From: Perca fluviatilis
Lineage: Eukaryota; Chordata; Actinopteri; Perciformes; Percidae
DNA: 64,000 bases
Assembly (NCBI RefSeq): GCF_010015445.1
Contig: NC_053123.1
Coordinates: forward strand, 9,178,434-9,242,433
Direction: 5' to 3'
Positions within the stretch are counted from its first letter, which is position 1, and each line of letters begins with the position of its first letter. Shown here piece after piece: positions 48,335 to 62,484 of the stretch. A program made the position numbers and the translations under genes. Below the pieces are notes generated by a model. It was not told the DNA's origin, made no database searches, and saw nothing but the letters and a program-made list of their open reading frames with translations.

Positions 48335-49014
48335 TGTGGTTTCTGTGGTGCTTACATCAGTTATGATCATAATGCTGTTGACCTAATCAGTCTTCTTTCT
48401 CCAGTGAATATTAAGATTGAAGTGAGGTACATATGCTGAGCACTTAAGTGGAAATATCACATTCCTGGGTGTTTTCATAAGCACACATGTTTGGTATGCG
48501 AATGTCTTACTCTGTTTTGGATCATTTCAAAGAATTATTTGAAACTTTTAAGAAGACTCTAGTTTCCACAGGCTTTGCCATTCTTTAACTGTGAGCTGAA
48601 TGTTGTCGTCTTGTCGATTTTGAGAACCGCAAAACTGTGAATTCTCTCATGCAAACCATCTAATGAAATACCCTCAGCCATTTGAGCTGTTGTAGTTGCC
48701 AGGGGCTTATGTTTTTGTGGAAGTCCCATTGCTTAGAGGGTTGTGCAGTCGCCTCTCCCCCAACGTGTCCACCTGTAGCTCCATTTGTAACCACTTTCTG
48801 TACAGTGGGTAAATCATGAAAATAGTTGGAAAAGTGTGTAAATGTAACTATTGCCACTTCTTAGAATATCCAGAACAGTGTTTTACTTGTGTGCATTTCT
48901 CCTATAGAAACACCAATTGTTTTGCACCTTTCTTTCTTCCAACATGGAGACAAATAGGCTAGCAATTCAAAAACCATTCTGCTCTTAAAAACTGTATGAC
49001 TAAAAGAATGGATG
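47735..49014. other. Intron sequence with (GT)n array
   Basis: A (GT)n array lies at 48270-48331. A minus-strand frame at 47884-48087 is short and unrecognised. No host exon seen. Confidence 0.5.
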
Positions 49015-49022
49015 CTATGAAG

Positions 49023-49208
49023 TAAGGGTGTCACGACCGAAATTAAGTCACAATCTTGAATTTCGAATAAAAAACCATAGGAAAAAAAACACACACGTGT
49101 AGCCTGCTCGAGGTAGTCCATTTCCTGACTGATTCCTGATTCTACCACCATTGTGGAGGCGATAATGAGCTAGATTACTACACACACCGTAGCAGAAGAA
49201 GACCAGCT

Positions 49209-49240
<32 letters not shown>

Positions 49241-49584
49241 AAAAACAGGAGTGAGTCGGCTCATTCTCCCGGTTCAGTGACACTACTTGGGTTAATTAAC
49301 CGGCTCTTCGGTCAGTTCGTCAACACACGTGTTGAGCGAGTCGGTCGACCTCCTCTAACTTAGCTACATAGACCCATCGACAGAACTTGAACCCCCCTCC
49401 TCTTTCACTGAAGTCGCCGGTGTGGAAGTATTTTGGATTTCCAGTGAGTTATGTTGACAACGTTCGCATTGTCACCAAAAGAAAGCCCCATTTTGCAAGC
49501 TCTGCTATGTGGCGTGTACCATATTCTTCCACTGGCAGCACGACTAACGTGGCAGTTAATCTGTGTGGTACTGTGACACCCCTA
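49023..49584 (+). mobile_element. hAT-type element with BED-finger remnant, 562 bp
   Basis: An exact 8-bp duplication CTATGAAG (49015-49022, 49585-49592). Ends TAAGGGTGTCAC and (reverse complement) TAGGGGTGTCAC. Near the right end, 49411-49580, the + strand reads LKSPVWKYFGFPVSYVDN, later STGSTTNVAVNL. This resembles a degenerate BED zinc finger of a ZBED1-type hAT transposase (VW.xFGF ... GxTTNL), without the Cys ligands. Non-autonomous, about 10 kb upstream of the ptpn4 coding exon. Confidence 0.88.
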
Positions 49585-49990
49585 CTATGAAGCTGTGTCA
49601 GGGAAAAATAAATATTTGTGTGCCTTTTTTTTTTTAATTTTGCTCCTTGGCAGGAAATGCATGTGAGCAAGGTCAAGAGGGAAAGAGAGAGAGAGAGAGA
49701 GGGGGGGGCAACTCATGAAGAATGGGAAAGGTAGAAAATGGAAACGAGATGCTTGTAATAGGCTTGATTATAGGGATGAGGGGACATAACAAGAAGGGGG
49801 AAGCAAGGTGATTAGAGAAATCTAGCTAACCAGAAGGTGTGAAGGAGAAGAAAAGTGCAAGAAGACGTATAGAGGATCAGATGAGAGTGGAGCATAGTAG
49901 AACATAGACGCTAATGAGGGCAAGGGGAGAGGAGAGGTACTGTAGATGTGGATATTATGATTGTGAGAGGACGGGTGTGAGGGCTATATC

Positions 49991-50305
49991 TAGAGCAGCA
50001 ACTAACGATTATTTTCATTGTTGATTAATCGGTTTTATTTTCGTTTTTAATCGAGTAGTTGTTTGGGAAAATGTCAATCAGTGTTTCCCAAAGCCCAACA
50101 TGAGGTCCTCAAATGTCTTGTTTTGTCCACAATTCAAAGATATGCACTTTACTGTCACAGAGGAGTGAAAAACTCTAAAATATTCACATTTAAGAAGCTG
50201 GAATCAGAGGATTTTTGACTCAAACCGATTTTATAGATTATAAAAATATTTGGCGATTAATTAAATAGTTGACTAATTGGTTTTTAATTAATCTTTGCAG
50301 CTTTA
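49991..50305. mobile_element. hAT-like MITE (AGCAGCAACTAACGATTA family)
   Basis: Ends TAGAGCAGCAACTAACGATT and (reverse complement) TAAAGCTGCAAAGATTAATT. The interior ('gtgtttcccaaagccca', 'tcaaatgtcttgttttgtcc', 'aagaagctggaatcagag') matches an abundant teleost repeat that I recognise. The flanking duplication is weak (5 of 8). Confidence 0.72.
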
Positions 50306-50417
50306 GATGCATCTAGATTAAGTGCAGTAGTGACATTGACCAGAATGAGCTGAAAAGAGCTATGCTGAAAACGCCTGTATCTCCATTATCGCTATCTTTG
50401 ATTCAGTAGGAATCTTT

Positions 50418-52420
<2,003 letters not shown>

Positions 52421-52424
52421 TTAA

Positions 52425-52799
52425 AGGTGCAGTAGGTAAAACTTATAAAACTAACTTTCTGTCATATTTGCTGAAACTGACCCTATGTTCCAGTAGAACT
52501 ACATGAATTATGTAATATAAAAAAAATCCAGCTCCTCTGGCACCACCTTCAGCCTGTAGTGCGATTTGCAAAAATCCACCGCTCCCTGTTCAGATGCACC
52601 AATCAGGGCCAGGGGGCGGGTGTGTAACTGAGTGTCAATTACTGCTCATGCACACGCATTCATTCTCTCTTGTGGGTGGAGGGGCTTAGGAGACAAGTTT
52701 TAGGGCTTTAGCGGAAAGGGGGGAGGGACTGAGAAGTTGTCGATGTTCAATTTTTTTTGGCTGAGTCCTAGATCTTCGCAATCCTACCTACAGCACCTT
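52425..52799. mobile_element. TTAA-flanked MITE (AGGTGCAGTAGG family), 375 bp
   Basis: TTAA at 52421-52424 and 52800-52803. Ends AGGTGCAGTAGGTA and (reverse complement) AAGGTGCTGTAGGTAGG. Interior is non-coding. Fourth distinct TTAA family in the window. Confidence 0.87.
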
Positions 52800-52803
52800 T
52801 TAA

Positions 52804-53893
52804 TTGATGTGCAGTAATTTAAACTTGAGGCAAGAAGTAGCTCGGAAAGTAGCTCTAATGGACCACTGCAATGCAAGTGTAGAGTAACCCTAATGTCAGT
52901 TGTGTTTGGGATATATGGCATATATATTCTCTACACCTTCGGTTTCACAGTGATGGAAATGTGAGGTTGTCATTCTGCAAAATCCTCATACCCCACAACC
53001 CTTTTTATTGCATCTGACTGCTAGTTTTGGCCTTTTTTTATGCATGTGCTGGTTTGGCTGTAGACCAAGACAAACATTTTGACTGCAACATTGACATAAA
53101 ATCAGAATTTTCTTAAAAAAAAAAAAATGTCTTCTCTCTTCTTAGCAATCAGGTTACAAGCTGCACTGTATGACTTTACCATCCGCCAGGGCCACATATG
53201 GCTATCCCTAAAGGAGGTCAGGGGTCATTCACTGCCCACATTCTTCAAGCTACAACTTCCCAGGCACCCCCCACCTCCACCACACAGACACATTTGAAAT
53301 GCTTTGTTTGAATCTGTCAGTTACACACACATGCACACACACACATACACGCAGACATGAAACAACACTCTGTCTGCTGCTGTTGTTGCCCTACATAAAA
53401 TAAGTAGAATTAAAGGGATCATGGGGGCGGGGGTGGTCTTATGTGGATGTGGGAGGAGGATGGTAGGTGGAGGGGGAAAAAAGGGGGTGCGACACCAAAA
53501 AGGATGGCGAGAAGTAGGCGATGTTCCAATGAGTGCGTGCGTAGGGGTCCAAAAAAGGGAGGCGTAGAAAGGGGAAGTGTGAGTACAAAGGAAAGCCAGA
53601 GCTGGAACAGGAAGTCTGTTTTTCTTCTTCCATGCTTAGACCAGATACTGGCCTTCCTAGCTTCTAATACCTCTCTTTTTTTTCTTTTTTTTTTTAAGAC
53701 AGAATTACTAAAATATAATTGGGTCAGGTCAGGTTTGAGTCCGTGTCATGTCATGCCAATGCAGAGATATACAGTATGTTATGTGTAGTTGTGCATGTTT
53801 CATTTATAAGTTCCTTTTTTAAATATTGTACGCAGAAAGCGAGAAATGTCTATTAGGGCTTTATAATAAAAACTCAAGAGCAGTCACAAGCTG

Positions 53894-53987
<94 letters not shown>

Positions 53988-54985
53988 CGGCGCACACATC
54001 TGTAATTGACCACCTGTTCGTCTGTGGCCTAGTTTCCGCTTTATCAAACACTGTGGAGCGGTGATGTATCATTCCTTTGGGATCCCTAACTGCAAGCCTC
54101 TTATATCGATTGTTTTAAAGCAATACAACAGAAAGGGGACCGACATTTGAAGAAATTGGGGCTATGAATAGAAATGGATGGGGCTTCATGCTCTTGCCAC
54201 AGCTTGATTTTTTTTTCCCCCACTACCCGCTACTTACTCCCTCACTGACACGCCGCTGGTCTGGAAGGGAGACTCGGTGAATAGCCATGGCAGACGGGGA
54301 GAAACCTGGTGGGACCCCAGCATTGCGGACTAGACTTTAAACCAACAGCAAAGTGTGTCAGACAGCAGAGTATGTACAAAATAGAGGTAGTTGACCATAA
54401 CACTGTTACTGTGACTCCGCCATCCATCATCCCTGAATCACACCCCATAATCGAACTGGGAGGGGACGTTGCCTGTTGTGTAACTTTAACTAAAATAAGA
54501 AATATGGGGAGAATCATAGTTCAGCAGGTAATGTTCAGATAACTTTTATTAATGCGTTTCTGTGTTTTTGCATGCAAGTATGTATTGTGATTCAGTGGCG
54601 CTATTCACAACCCGATTTTGATGTTTGGTAACATGTGGGTCTCTGTTTGTATGTACGTGCGTGTTAATGTGTATTCCTGTGTACAGACGGGAAGGCTCCA
54701 GGACCGTCTGTGTTTGCAATAAGCTAAGAGAGCCAGAGGAGCCCACCACTGAGGGAAGCTTTAGGGTCAAGGCACACACACACACCCATACACACGCACA
54801 CTCCTGGCTGTTTGTAAGCTCTGCTGACTACAGGAAGCAATAATGGTAGCGTGCTTCCGGAGTTCCGGAGGCTTATCTCAGGGGAGGGTGGCTGCCCTGT
54901 CCAGCTTAGCAGAGCAAAACTGAAAATAAACACAGCGGAGCAGAAAATGATAGAACGTTGAGAATAGAATTGAGTAGAATTTATA

Positions 54986-55016
<31 letters not shown>

Positions 55017-55284
55017 TATATATAAAAAGTATACAATAGAGAAGAATATCCTAGAGTAGAACAGAACTGAAAATAAGACAATGGGAACAAAATACAGCAA
55101 AACAGTATAAATGAGAAAACAATGATGTTATGATGTAGAAAGAGCTGAGCAAACAGTACATTGCACTAAAGCAGCAGACTATAGCTGAGCAACAAATAAT
55201 AGGCCTATACCTCAACGTTTGCTTGTTGATGTGTACACTGATACTTTTATTTTATTTTAATTTTATTTTTTTACCTTTTTAATT
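52804..55284. other. Intron sequence with AC array and poly-A
   Basis: An (AC)n array lies at 53897-53985, a poly-A tract of about 20 bp at 54987-55008 and a purine-rich stretch at 53420-53590. No exon recognised. Confidence 0.5.
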
Positions 55285-55506
55285 ATTCAGGGAAGGTTCA
55301 CTGAGAGGAAGCCTCTCTTTTACAGGAGCGTTTAGGGTTAAGGGCCTTGCTCAAGGGCACCTCAGTGGTGGTAATGAGGGAGGGACAAGCGCTGCTCTTT
55401 CGCTTTTCCCCACCCAGATATTTTTATACTGTCGGTCTGGGGATTGAACCGACGACCTCCCAGGTCACAAGATCGCTTCTCTAACCTTTAGGCCACCACT
55501 GCCCCA
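55285..55506 (-). mobile_element. tRNA-derived SINE (minus strand)
   Basis: On the minus strand: GGGGCAGTGGTGGCCTAAAG, an A box (TGGCCTAAAGGTTAG), then a B box CGGTTCAATCCCC about 40 bp further, then a 'ccttgagcaaggcccttaa' body. Confidence 0.75.
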
Positions 55507-55934
55507 AAGTTGAGTTTGCTGCCGGCTTACGATATATCTTATATACCGTATATCTTACAGAAAACATTGGTAACATTGTGAAAATATTTGCCATTAGTGC
55601 TTTCAAACGATGCTTATATCCAGGATTTTGTTTTGGAATTCAGGTCATTTAAAGTCCCATACAGAGGTGTTATTGAGGGGGGGGGGGGGAGATTGTGAGA
55701 AATGATTGCACACCACAGAGATGATCCAGTACTGCGTGCGGTCTTTGAATTGTCTTCAGCTGGATGGCAGGAAAATGTTAGGACAGGAAGAGAGCAGGGA
55801 AGGCAAGGCATCCTGTGTCCATGTGTCAGACATCATCATCTGTGTATCCTGTAGCTGTTCCACAGTGGGAGCCAGTGATAGAAGAGCCCTCCCTCCCTCT
55901 GTCCTCCCTTCCTTCCTTACTTCTTTCTGCATGA
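55507..55934. other. Intron sequence, no gene seen
   Basis: A poly-G run lies near 55678. Nothing else recognised. Confidence 0.45.
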
Positions 55935-56020
55935 CTTCGGTTCAGTTCAGTCCAATTTTATTTATACAGCACGTTTAAAAACAACCATAGTTGACCAAAG
56001 TGCTTAACAAGCTCAAAAAA
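55935..56020 (-). mobile_element. LINE 3'-tail-like fragment
   Basis: On the minus strand, 'cactttggtcaactatggttgtttttaaacgtgc' followed by 'aaaattggactgaactgaac' resembles the 3' end and short-repeat tail of L2-type fish LINEs. Short, and class is by recollection. Confidence 0.45.
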
Positions 56021-56269
56021 ACCCAAATGATAATATACACAAACAATACACAATACAAAATAACCGACAAGGACAAGTTGTCAAAGTTGAACTTGAATTG
56101 AAAGCCAACGAATAGTAGCGGGTCTTCAGCAAGGACTTGAATGTTTCAACGGTCCGAGATGTTCTCACTCCTCATTTCCGCCAACTGCGGAACGTCTGCG
56201 TGTCGGCTCCGCTGCGTGTCGAGAAGAGAACACCAAGGGTTTGCAGCGCTATCAAAAAAAGCAAAGGGT

Positions 56270-56462
56270 GGCTACTTTGAAGAATCTAAAATATAAGACA
56301 CGTTTTCAGTTATTTCACACTTTTTTTGTTAAGTACATCATTCCAAATGTGTTCATTCATAGTTTTGATGCCTTTAGTGAGAATCTACAATGTAAATAGT
56401 CATGAAAATAAAGGAACACATTGAATGAGAAGGTGTGTCCAAACTTTTGGCCTGTACTGTAC
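56270..56462. mobile_element. Tc1/mariner terminal remnant
   Basis: The right end reads GTGTGTCCAAACTTTTGGCC then TGTACTGTA, the well-known terminal repeat of a common fish Tc1 group. The preceding 'ttttgatgcctttagtgagaatctacaatgtaaatagtc' is its usual 3' internal text. The other end is absent. Confidence 0.7.
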
Positions 56463-56484
56463 TTTGTTAGAGCACCAATTGTCA

Positions 56485-56572
56485 ACCCCTAGAATATCGC
56501 CGCAATATCGATATCGAGGTATTTGGTGAAGAATATCGTGATATCTGATTTTCTCCGTATCGCCCAGCCCTA
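56485..56572. mobile_element. hAT-like terminal fragment (GGGCTGGGCGATA family)
   Basis: 'tatcgatatcgaggtatttggtgaagaatatcgtgatat' ends in ATCGCCCAGCCCTA, the reverse complement of the left end of the element at 62485. Confidence 0.65.
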
Positions 56573-57926
56573 GCTCTGCGTATCTGCTCCGGAGGGCTGC
56601 GGATCGTTGGAACACAGCCGCTCCGCAGTCAGTGGAAATACACACATTGACTTTAATGGAAACCTATTGACCCCGCCGCCGTTCCGGAGCGGATCCGCGG
56701 ACGTTCCGCAGTCGGTGTTAATTAGCAGTAATATGAATAGGTAAACTATTCAAGAAGTTTGGAGCAGCCACTGCAAAGGCTCGGTCACCTTTTTTTTATT
56801 TTTAACCTGGATCTGGGCACATCGAGGAGCATCTGATTGGAAGACCTCCGTGCTTTGTGACTTGATCTCTGCGCTCCTCTCCGCTTGTCTCGCTGGTCCA
56901 TTTGCTCGGTTTTTCCAGGCTGAGGTTGTCGCGGCTGGCATCAGTGTGCATGTGCAGTTTGCCTGTGTGCTTGCATGCATTTGTCGGATATCAGTTATCA
57001 TCTCTTTGTTAGAGCCTCTCCGCCGGATAAATGCCTGCATCTTTCAAACTCCACGCCCCCGGTTTGTTACACAGGCCAGGGCTTTTCCCAGGAAATTGTT
57101 AGCGCAGGTGTTAAAGCACTGAGTAAGACTCAGACGGATTCATCCCGTGTTGTGATCAGTACAGTTACCAAATGACAACACCAGCTATCATTTCAATCAT
57201 CAGCTATCTGTGATGTGTGATGTAACACCTCTGCTCTTTTCCTGTGAAGGCTAGTACTGGATTCCATAACAGTGTGAGACTTTCTTCTGACGTTAGTGGG
57301 GGGAGGAGTTAATTTCAGGAGAGATGCGGCAGTGTGTGTGTAAACGCGGAAAACAAAACGTGTGTTCTCCAAGCACAGACTGAGATTACTTTCTGATATA
57401 GAGCCCCAGGTGACATGATAGAACCGTTTCCAGAAGATAAGAAGTATTCCCCTTAGTCATACAACTTATCTTGATTTTAAAGATATGTTAAAAACACGTT
57501 CATGTTTAACAATTATGAATATTCATCTTTTCTAAGATACACAAATATCCATGATGGATGTCCCGTGTTTCCCTCCCATCATATGACCCTGCTTCAGAAG
57601 TGTAGGACAGTTTCTGTATTTTCTGTGCTTGAGATTCCCCCTTCGTATTTAGCTTTGTGAGAATAACTGGCTTAAGATGCAATCACGCAACATATACAAT
57701 ACACTGTTTACTGTGCATATCGAAACCAGGTGTTAAAGGTGTAAAGTGGAGCTTGAGTACCTGGAGGTGACAAGGCGGCGGGCGGTTATTATTGGCGGCC
57801 TCAACTATACATTTGTATGTGCGTTTGTGCGTTCAGTGTGCACACCATCTGCCCTTGGCCGTTGGGGTTTGTGCTGATGTGTAGTGACATGCAGCTCAGA
57901 CACACAGAGGGCCCTCCATATATGCC

Positions 57927-57940
<14 letters not shown>
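56573..57940. other. Intron sequence, no gene seen
   Basis: A GC-rich piece at 56573-56720 has 'ccggag' and 'gcggatc' inverted words and may be another decayed element. No exon recognised. Confidence 0.4.

Positions 57941-58008
<68 letters not shown>
57941..58008. repeat. (AC)n microsatellite
   Basis: About 65 bp of AC preceded by a short TATATA run. Confidence 0.97.
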
Positions 58009-58013
<5 letters not shown>

Positions 58014-58479
58014 CGCACTCACACGCTCACACAGAGCCATCGTTTCAAATACAGCAGCTCTTGATGACGGGGCCATGACCCTTATGGGGTTATTATGTCT
58101 CCTGTCAAGACAGATCACCAAAGGGTAAAAACAAAAACAAGAGGCAGACCGGAAGGGCACAAATCCCACTGCAATGGCATATGTTACCCAACAAAAAAAA
58201 AAAGAGAAATGAAAACACTGCTGTAACTACACAAAAACAGAAAGAGCTTGCTGGAACGTGAAACTCTTAGCGCATACGCGTGGCCGCTCAGGTCAGAACA
58301 TGGTGGCCAATGTTAATTGTAACTGTTGAGTAGTGCATTTTATTATCAAATATGACACTAAATATAAGACAATATGCATGTAAGACAACCGCAAATTGTG
58401 ATTGCTCGCCTAAACGTAACTGTACATAAGTCATTCCAAAGGAGTTGTGGTAACATTTAGCAAAGTACGCTCCTTCGCT

Positions 58480-58745
58480 GTCTTGCTGAGAGTTAGATGA
58501 GCTATCACTCTCATCTCCGCACGCTACATAGAAATAGCCAGCTAGCCTGTTAGCTTAGCACAAAGACTGGGAACAGGAGGAAACGGCTAGCCTGACTCGG
58601 TTCAGAGGAAACAAAACCTGCCTATCAGCACCCAGGTGATGTCCCGTTTCTTTAATCCATACAAAAAAAAACGACGTGTAAAAACAACACAACACGGTTC
58701 TTACGGTGGGTTATGTGCTGGACTATTGGCCAGGCGCAGTAAACT
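58480..58745. repeat. Dispersed teleost repeat
   Basis: Contains 'gagagttagatgag', 'ctgttagcttagcacaaagactgg', 'ggaaacggctagcctg' and 'gggttatgtgctggactat', a familiar fish interspersed repeat. Class unknown. Confidence 0.5.
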
Positions 58746-59917
58746 ACTATTCCTTTTTAAGGAATTAATAAAATATGTTTAAAAAAAAAAAAAAAACACC
58801 CAATTCAATGTTAAATGTTAATACACAATAAATGATTATAATACCAATATAAGTGTGATAAGCCAAAATCGGGAAATAAGTCAGTAGGATAGGCTGTAAT
58901 TAAAGTTCATAAATTTTTGGGTTAAAAAAAATCATTCTTATGGTGCAGAGGGAAGATATACTGCAAAGTATAAGAGGCCTTTTTTTTTATCTGTGTTAAC
59001 TTGGACTCAAGCCACATGCGACCAATCTACGGAGACAAGGAAAGCAGTCAGACGTGGCCTCCGTAATAAGGGGCTTTGGTGTGTTGTAAATGGAGCAGCT
59101 TCAGATCAAATTATTGTTATTTTGTCCCCACTAATAAGCAGACAGGGCACCCTCTGCCGCTGTTTGCACCGCCATCATTTACCAACCAATCACTTGAGCC
59201 ACTCCAGACCGACGAAATCATTAAATTATTGAGCATTAAGTATTGATGCCATTCCCTTCTGAGTAGATGAAAGTCACGCGTGTGAAGTCGCGATTAGAAT
59301 GCAGTGAAAATTTAAATAGTTCAAACAAGGCAGCTGAAAGGAAGAGATATCCTGATTGTTAGTTTCACAGTATTCCTTTTTTTTTTTTACGATCAGAGTC
59401 CCATTTTGGCATAATGAAACGTGCAGGATTGCAAGCATTTTAAGCTCTTTTTTTTCCAAGTTATTTTTTTTCTCATTTCATTTGGTTTTATAGTAGCTTG
59501 TGAGTGATTTAGTGCTCGGCTGCTGTGTAGTTTCCACATCGCCTGGTAGGGAATCTGCTGCTTGCCTACTCATTGACATTCTTTTCTCGTGAAGCAGTCA
59601 GCCTTTGCTGCTTCGCCATGCTTGTACAGGCTTGCCTCGCTGTGCCGCTGTCTTCACTAAGGTAGTGGGGAGAAAAATACATGATGTTGAACTGTACATT
59701 GGCTTATTCTGTTTGGTTTTTTTTGGAGATGGATTGAGGGGGATCTTTCGTACTTTAGCACACCTAAGTTGTCATAAAGCATGTGTACATTTCAAGCATT
59801 GATATGATTTTCTTTGATACTTTTCTTTTCCTGTCTTTTTTTTTTTTTTGCGGTTTCACCTCAAGTTTCTCTCACTCATCATTTTCTCCTCTCTGCTCTG
59901 TGTTCTGGTTGTTGCAG
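58746..59917. other. End of ptpn4 intron 1
   Basis: Poly-A and poly-T runs; a pyrimidine-rich tract (59820-59917) forms the branch and polypyrimidine region ahead of the coding-exon acceptor. Confidence 0.55.
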
Positions 59918-59934
59918 ACCCTGGTAGGAGCGTG

Positions 59935-60072
59935 ATGAGCGCGCGCTTCCACTTGCCTGCTGGCAGATCCTACAATGTCCGGGCGACGGAGGTGGAGCGA
60001 GACAGACAGCACACACAGGTTGTGTGCAGCGTACTGCTGCTGGACAACACTGTCCAGACGTTCAAAGTCTGC
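59935..60072 (+). CDS. ptpn4: Tyrosine-protein phosphatase non-receptor type 4, first coding exon (partial gene)
   Basis: The acceptor TTGTTGCAG|ACCC opens the exon at 59918, and the ATG lies 17 nt in. The 46 codons start MSARFHLPAGRSYNVRATEV and continue through RDRQHTQVVC, then LLLDNTVQTFKV, ending at the donor TGC|GTAAGT in phase 0. This matches the N-terminus of PTPN4, where the FERM domain begins (family pattern SRFRLPAGRTYNVR, RDRQHTEVVC, LLLDNTVQ). The paralogue PTPN3 lacks LPAGR.YNVR, so PTPN4 is preferred. The full protein is a cytoplasmic FERM-PDZ-PTP phosphatase at the membrane cortex, linked in mammals to glutamate-receptor and T-cell-receptor signalling. The remaining exons are beyond 64000. 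tmem177 lies upstream on the same strand. Extending the frame upstream of the acceptor is intron read-through and should be ignored. Confidence 0.93.
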
Positions 60073-60120
60073 GTAAGTACTGCTCTCCCTGGTCTACAAG
60101 TGTCTTGCTTTAGATTTTAA

Positions 60121-60908
60121 AGCTCCCATGACATGGTGCTTTTTGGATGCTTTTATATAGGCCTCAGTGGTCCCCTAATACTGTATCTGAAGTCTCTTTT
60201 ATATAGACCTTAGTGGTCCCCTAATACTGTATCTGAAGTCTCTTTTATATAGACCTTAGTGGTCCCCTAATACTGTATCTGAAGTCTCTTTTATATAGAC
60301 CTTAGTGGTCCCCTAATACTGTATCTGAAGTCTCTTTTATATAGACCTTAGTGGTCCCCTAATACTGTATCTGAAGTCTCTTTTATATAGACCTTAGTGG
60401 TCCCCTAATACTGTATCTGAAGTCTCTTTTATATAGACCTTAGTGGTCCCCTAATACTGTATCTGAAGTCTCTTTTCTCGATATTCATCCTTGGTGCAGA
60501 ATTACAGCCACTAGAGCCAGTCCCACAATGAGCTTTCATTATGATGTGCCATTTCTGTGTCTGTAGCTATTGAGGAGGAGAGGGGGGGCAAGGTGGAGGG
60601 TAGGGGTGTGGCCTTGACCAACTGCCACAAAGCCATGATGCCTCTCTCTTTCTCATGGGTGGGCCAAATTCTCTGGGCGTACAAAGCAGAGAAAGGGGAG
60701 GTAACCTTGCTCCTTATGACCTCATAAGGAGAAGATTCCAGATCGGCCCATCTGAGCTTTCATTTTCTCAAAGGCAGAGCAGGATACCCAGGGCTCGGTT
60801 TACACCTATCACCATTTCTAGTCTCTGGGGGACCAAAGGCAGGCTGGGGGAACTCATATTTATGTTAAAAAAACTCATAAAGTAAAAGTTTCATGCTATG
60901 GGACCTTT
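60121..60908 (+). mobile_element. TTAA-flanked MITE (AGGTCCCATG family) with internal expansion, 788 bp
   Basis: TTAA at 60117-60120 and 60909-60912. Left end AGCTCCCATGACATGG, right end CTATGGGACC. Interior matches 32227-32748 except for a tandem expansion at 60150-60475. Starts 48 bp after the ptpn4 coding exon, in intron 2. Confidence 0.92.
60150..60475 (+). repeat. 46-bp tandem repeat, about seven copies
   Basis: Period is exactly 46: the word CTGTATCTGA starts at 60181, 60227, 60273, 60319, 60365, 60411 and 60457. Units appear identical from the second on; the first differs slightly (GGCCTCAGTGG). The related element at 32227 has a single unit. Confidence 0.98.
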
Positions 60909-60912
60909 TTAA

Positions 60913-62484
60913 TAAAAAGATATGGCAACTTGGAGAAAACGCTTATTACCCTATAGGTCTGACATAAGAATGGATGTATTCAAACTGTGAAGCGCACCTC
61001 CCTAGGGGTGAGACACGAGGCATCAGAATTCGTTCTCCTTCTTGGAGTCTTAACTCCGTCAAACCTGAACACACAGACATGACACACACATTTTTATATT
61101 GATGACATACTGAATATAAACCACATCCATGGCTACGTTGCTAATTCGCATACTTCCAATGATGTCAATTTACCAAAATGTAAACAAATATAGGCAGAAA
61201 AAGCCCCAACATGGCTTAAGTTGTAACTAACCGTAACTAACTGACACCAAGGCAACATTATACCTCCTGTCTACATCCCCCCCCAGTAAATCTTTTCTGA
61301 GGGGGGGTGGGGTTGAGAAACCCATAGATTTACTTCAACCTGGTTGATGAAAACAAATAAACATCACCTGTTTGAATTTTTGTGATACCAAAAAACCCAA
61401 TACAGGGATATTTATTAAGTCATCAAGCGAGTGTACATTATTATTAAGTTATCAAGCGAGTGCACATTAACCCAAGCAACCCCCCCCCCCCACCCCAAAA
61501 AAAAGAAAAACAAGAAATGAGAGCACCAATTCTGTGCCCCCTCCTCCCTCTCACAACCCTCCACTTGTGCCATTACTGTAAATTTCCCCACCTCAAATTC
61601 ATTTGAGAGTTGGTGGGAAAGACAGACATTTAAAAAGCATCCCACACTGTATTTCTTTCTGTTATATTGTGAACGATGCCCATTTTCAAAATTGCTACAT
61701 GTTATACCTATGGTCTGAGTCCAAAAATATTTAGTAAACATTAAACCTCTCAAATCCAAGAGATCTACTTCTCTGGTTTCTGGCTTCGAGAGAGAGTAGC
61801 TCATTTATATTGATTGAACTTTCCTAGAATTCTTCATTTAGGTGGTTGTTCCCTTTTTAATGGTTAAAATTTCTTTTTCTCACACTTGTTCTTCTTTTGT
61901 GAGTGTCTGGGAGTTTCTGCGTGTCTGAGTGTGTGTGAGTATGAGAGTGTGTGGTATGTTTTACCCAAAGCCAGGTGACAAGTTGGCTTGTGACTGACAT
62001 TACAGTTACAGTTACTTCATGCGACAACACATTTCCTGGTTTCTTTCTCTGTCACTGTGTGTTTGATCAGACTTCTGACAGTATGAGAAGGGAAATTCCC
62101 CTTTGTGAGTCAGAAAGTACAATTCCTCTAATAACATCCCCTCTGACAGATTACATCCTGTTGGTGTTACAGCGTGTGACTGGGAGTGCATGTGAACATG
62201 TGTATGCATGCATATGCTTCCAGAGAAATACACAAATGCACATTATTACTTCAGAGTGGTTATGTCAAAACATTGCATTCTTTCATTGTAAGAGTGGAGC
62301 AGATGACGAGATAAATAATAATAAAAAAAAACAAAACATGACGAGATAAATAATAAAAAAAAAAAAAACAGATGACGAGATAAATAATAATAATAAAGAA
62401 AACAGATGACGAGATAAATAATAATAATAAAAAAAACATGTTAGTGTGTGAGGTTTTGTCACAAGCTAGCTTGAAGAATGGATT
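60913..62484. other. ptpn4 intron 2 sequence with a short tandem repeat
   Basis: At 62298-62438 a unit GATGACGAGATAAATAATAA with A-rich spacer occurs four times (62303, 62339, 62374 and 62407, roughly). A poly-C run lies near 61481. No next ptpn4 exon (expected to encode KHD.GQVLLD-like text) was found. Confidence 0.6.

Noticed and set aside
59848..59934. Frame extension upstream of the ptpn4 ATG, which looks like a signal peptide (hydrophobic, ending VVA)
   Set aside because: It is the translated polypyrimidine tract and splice acceptor of the intron; PTPN4 is cytoplasmic and starts at the inner ATG.
60150..60475. Regular repeat array that might be mistaken for CRISPR
   Set aside because: Units are contiguous with no unique spacers, and the array sits inside a eukaryotic MITE.
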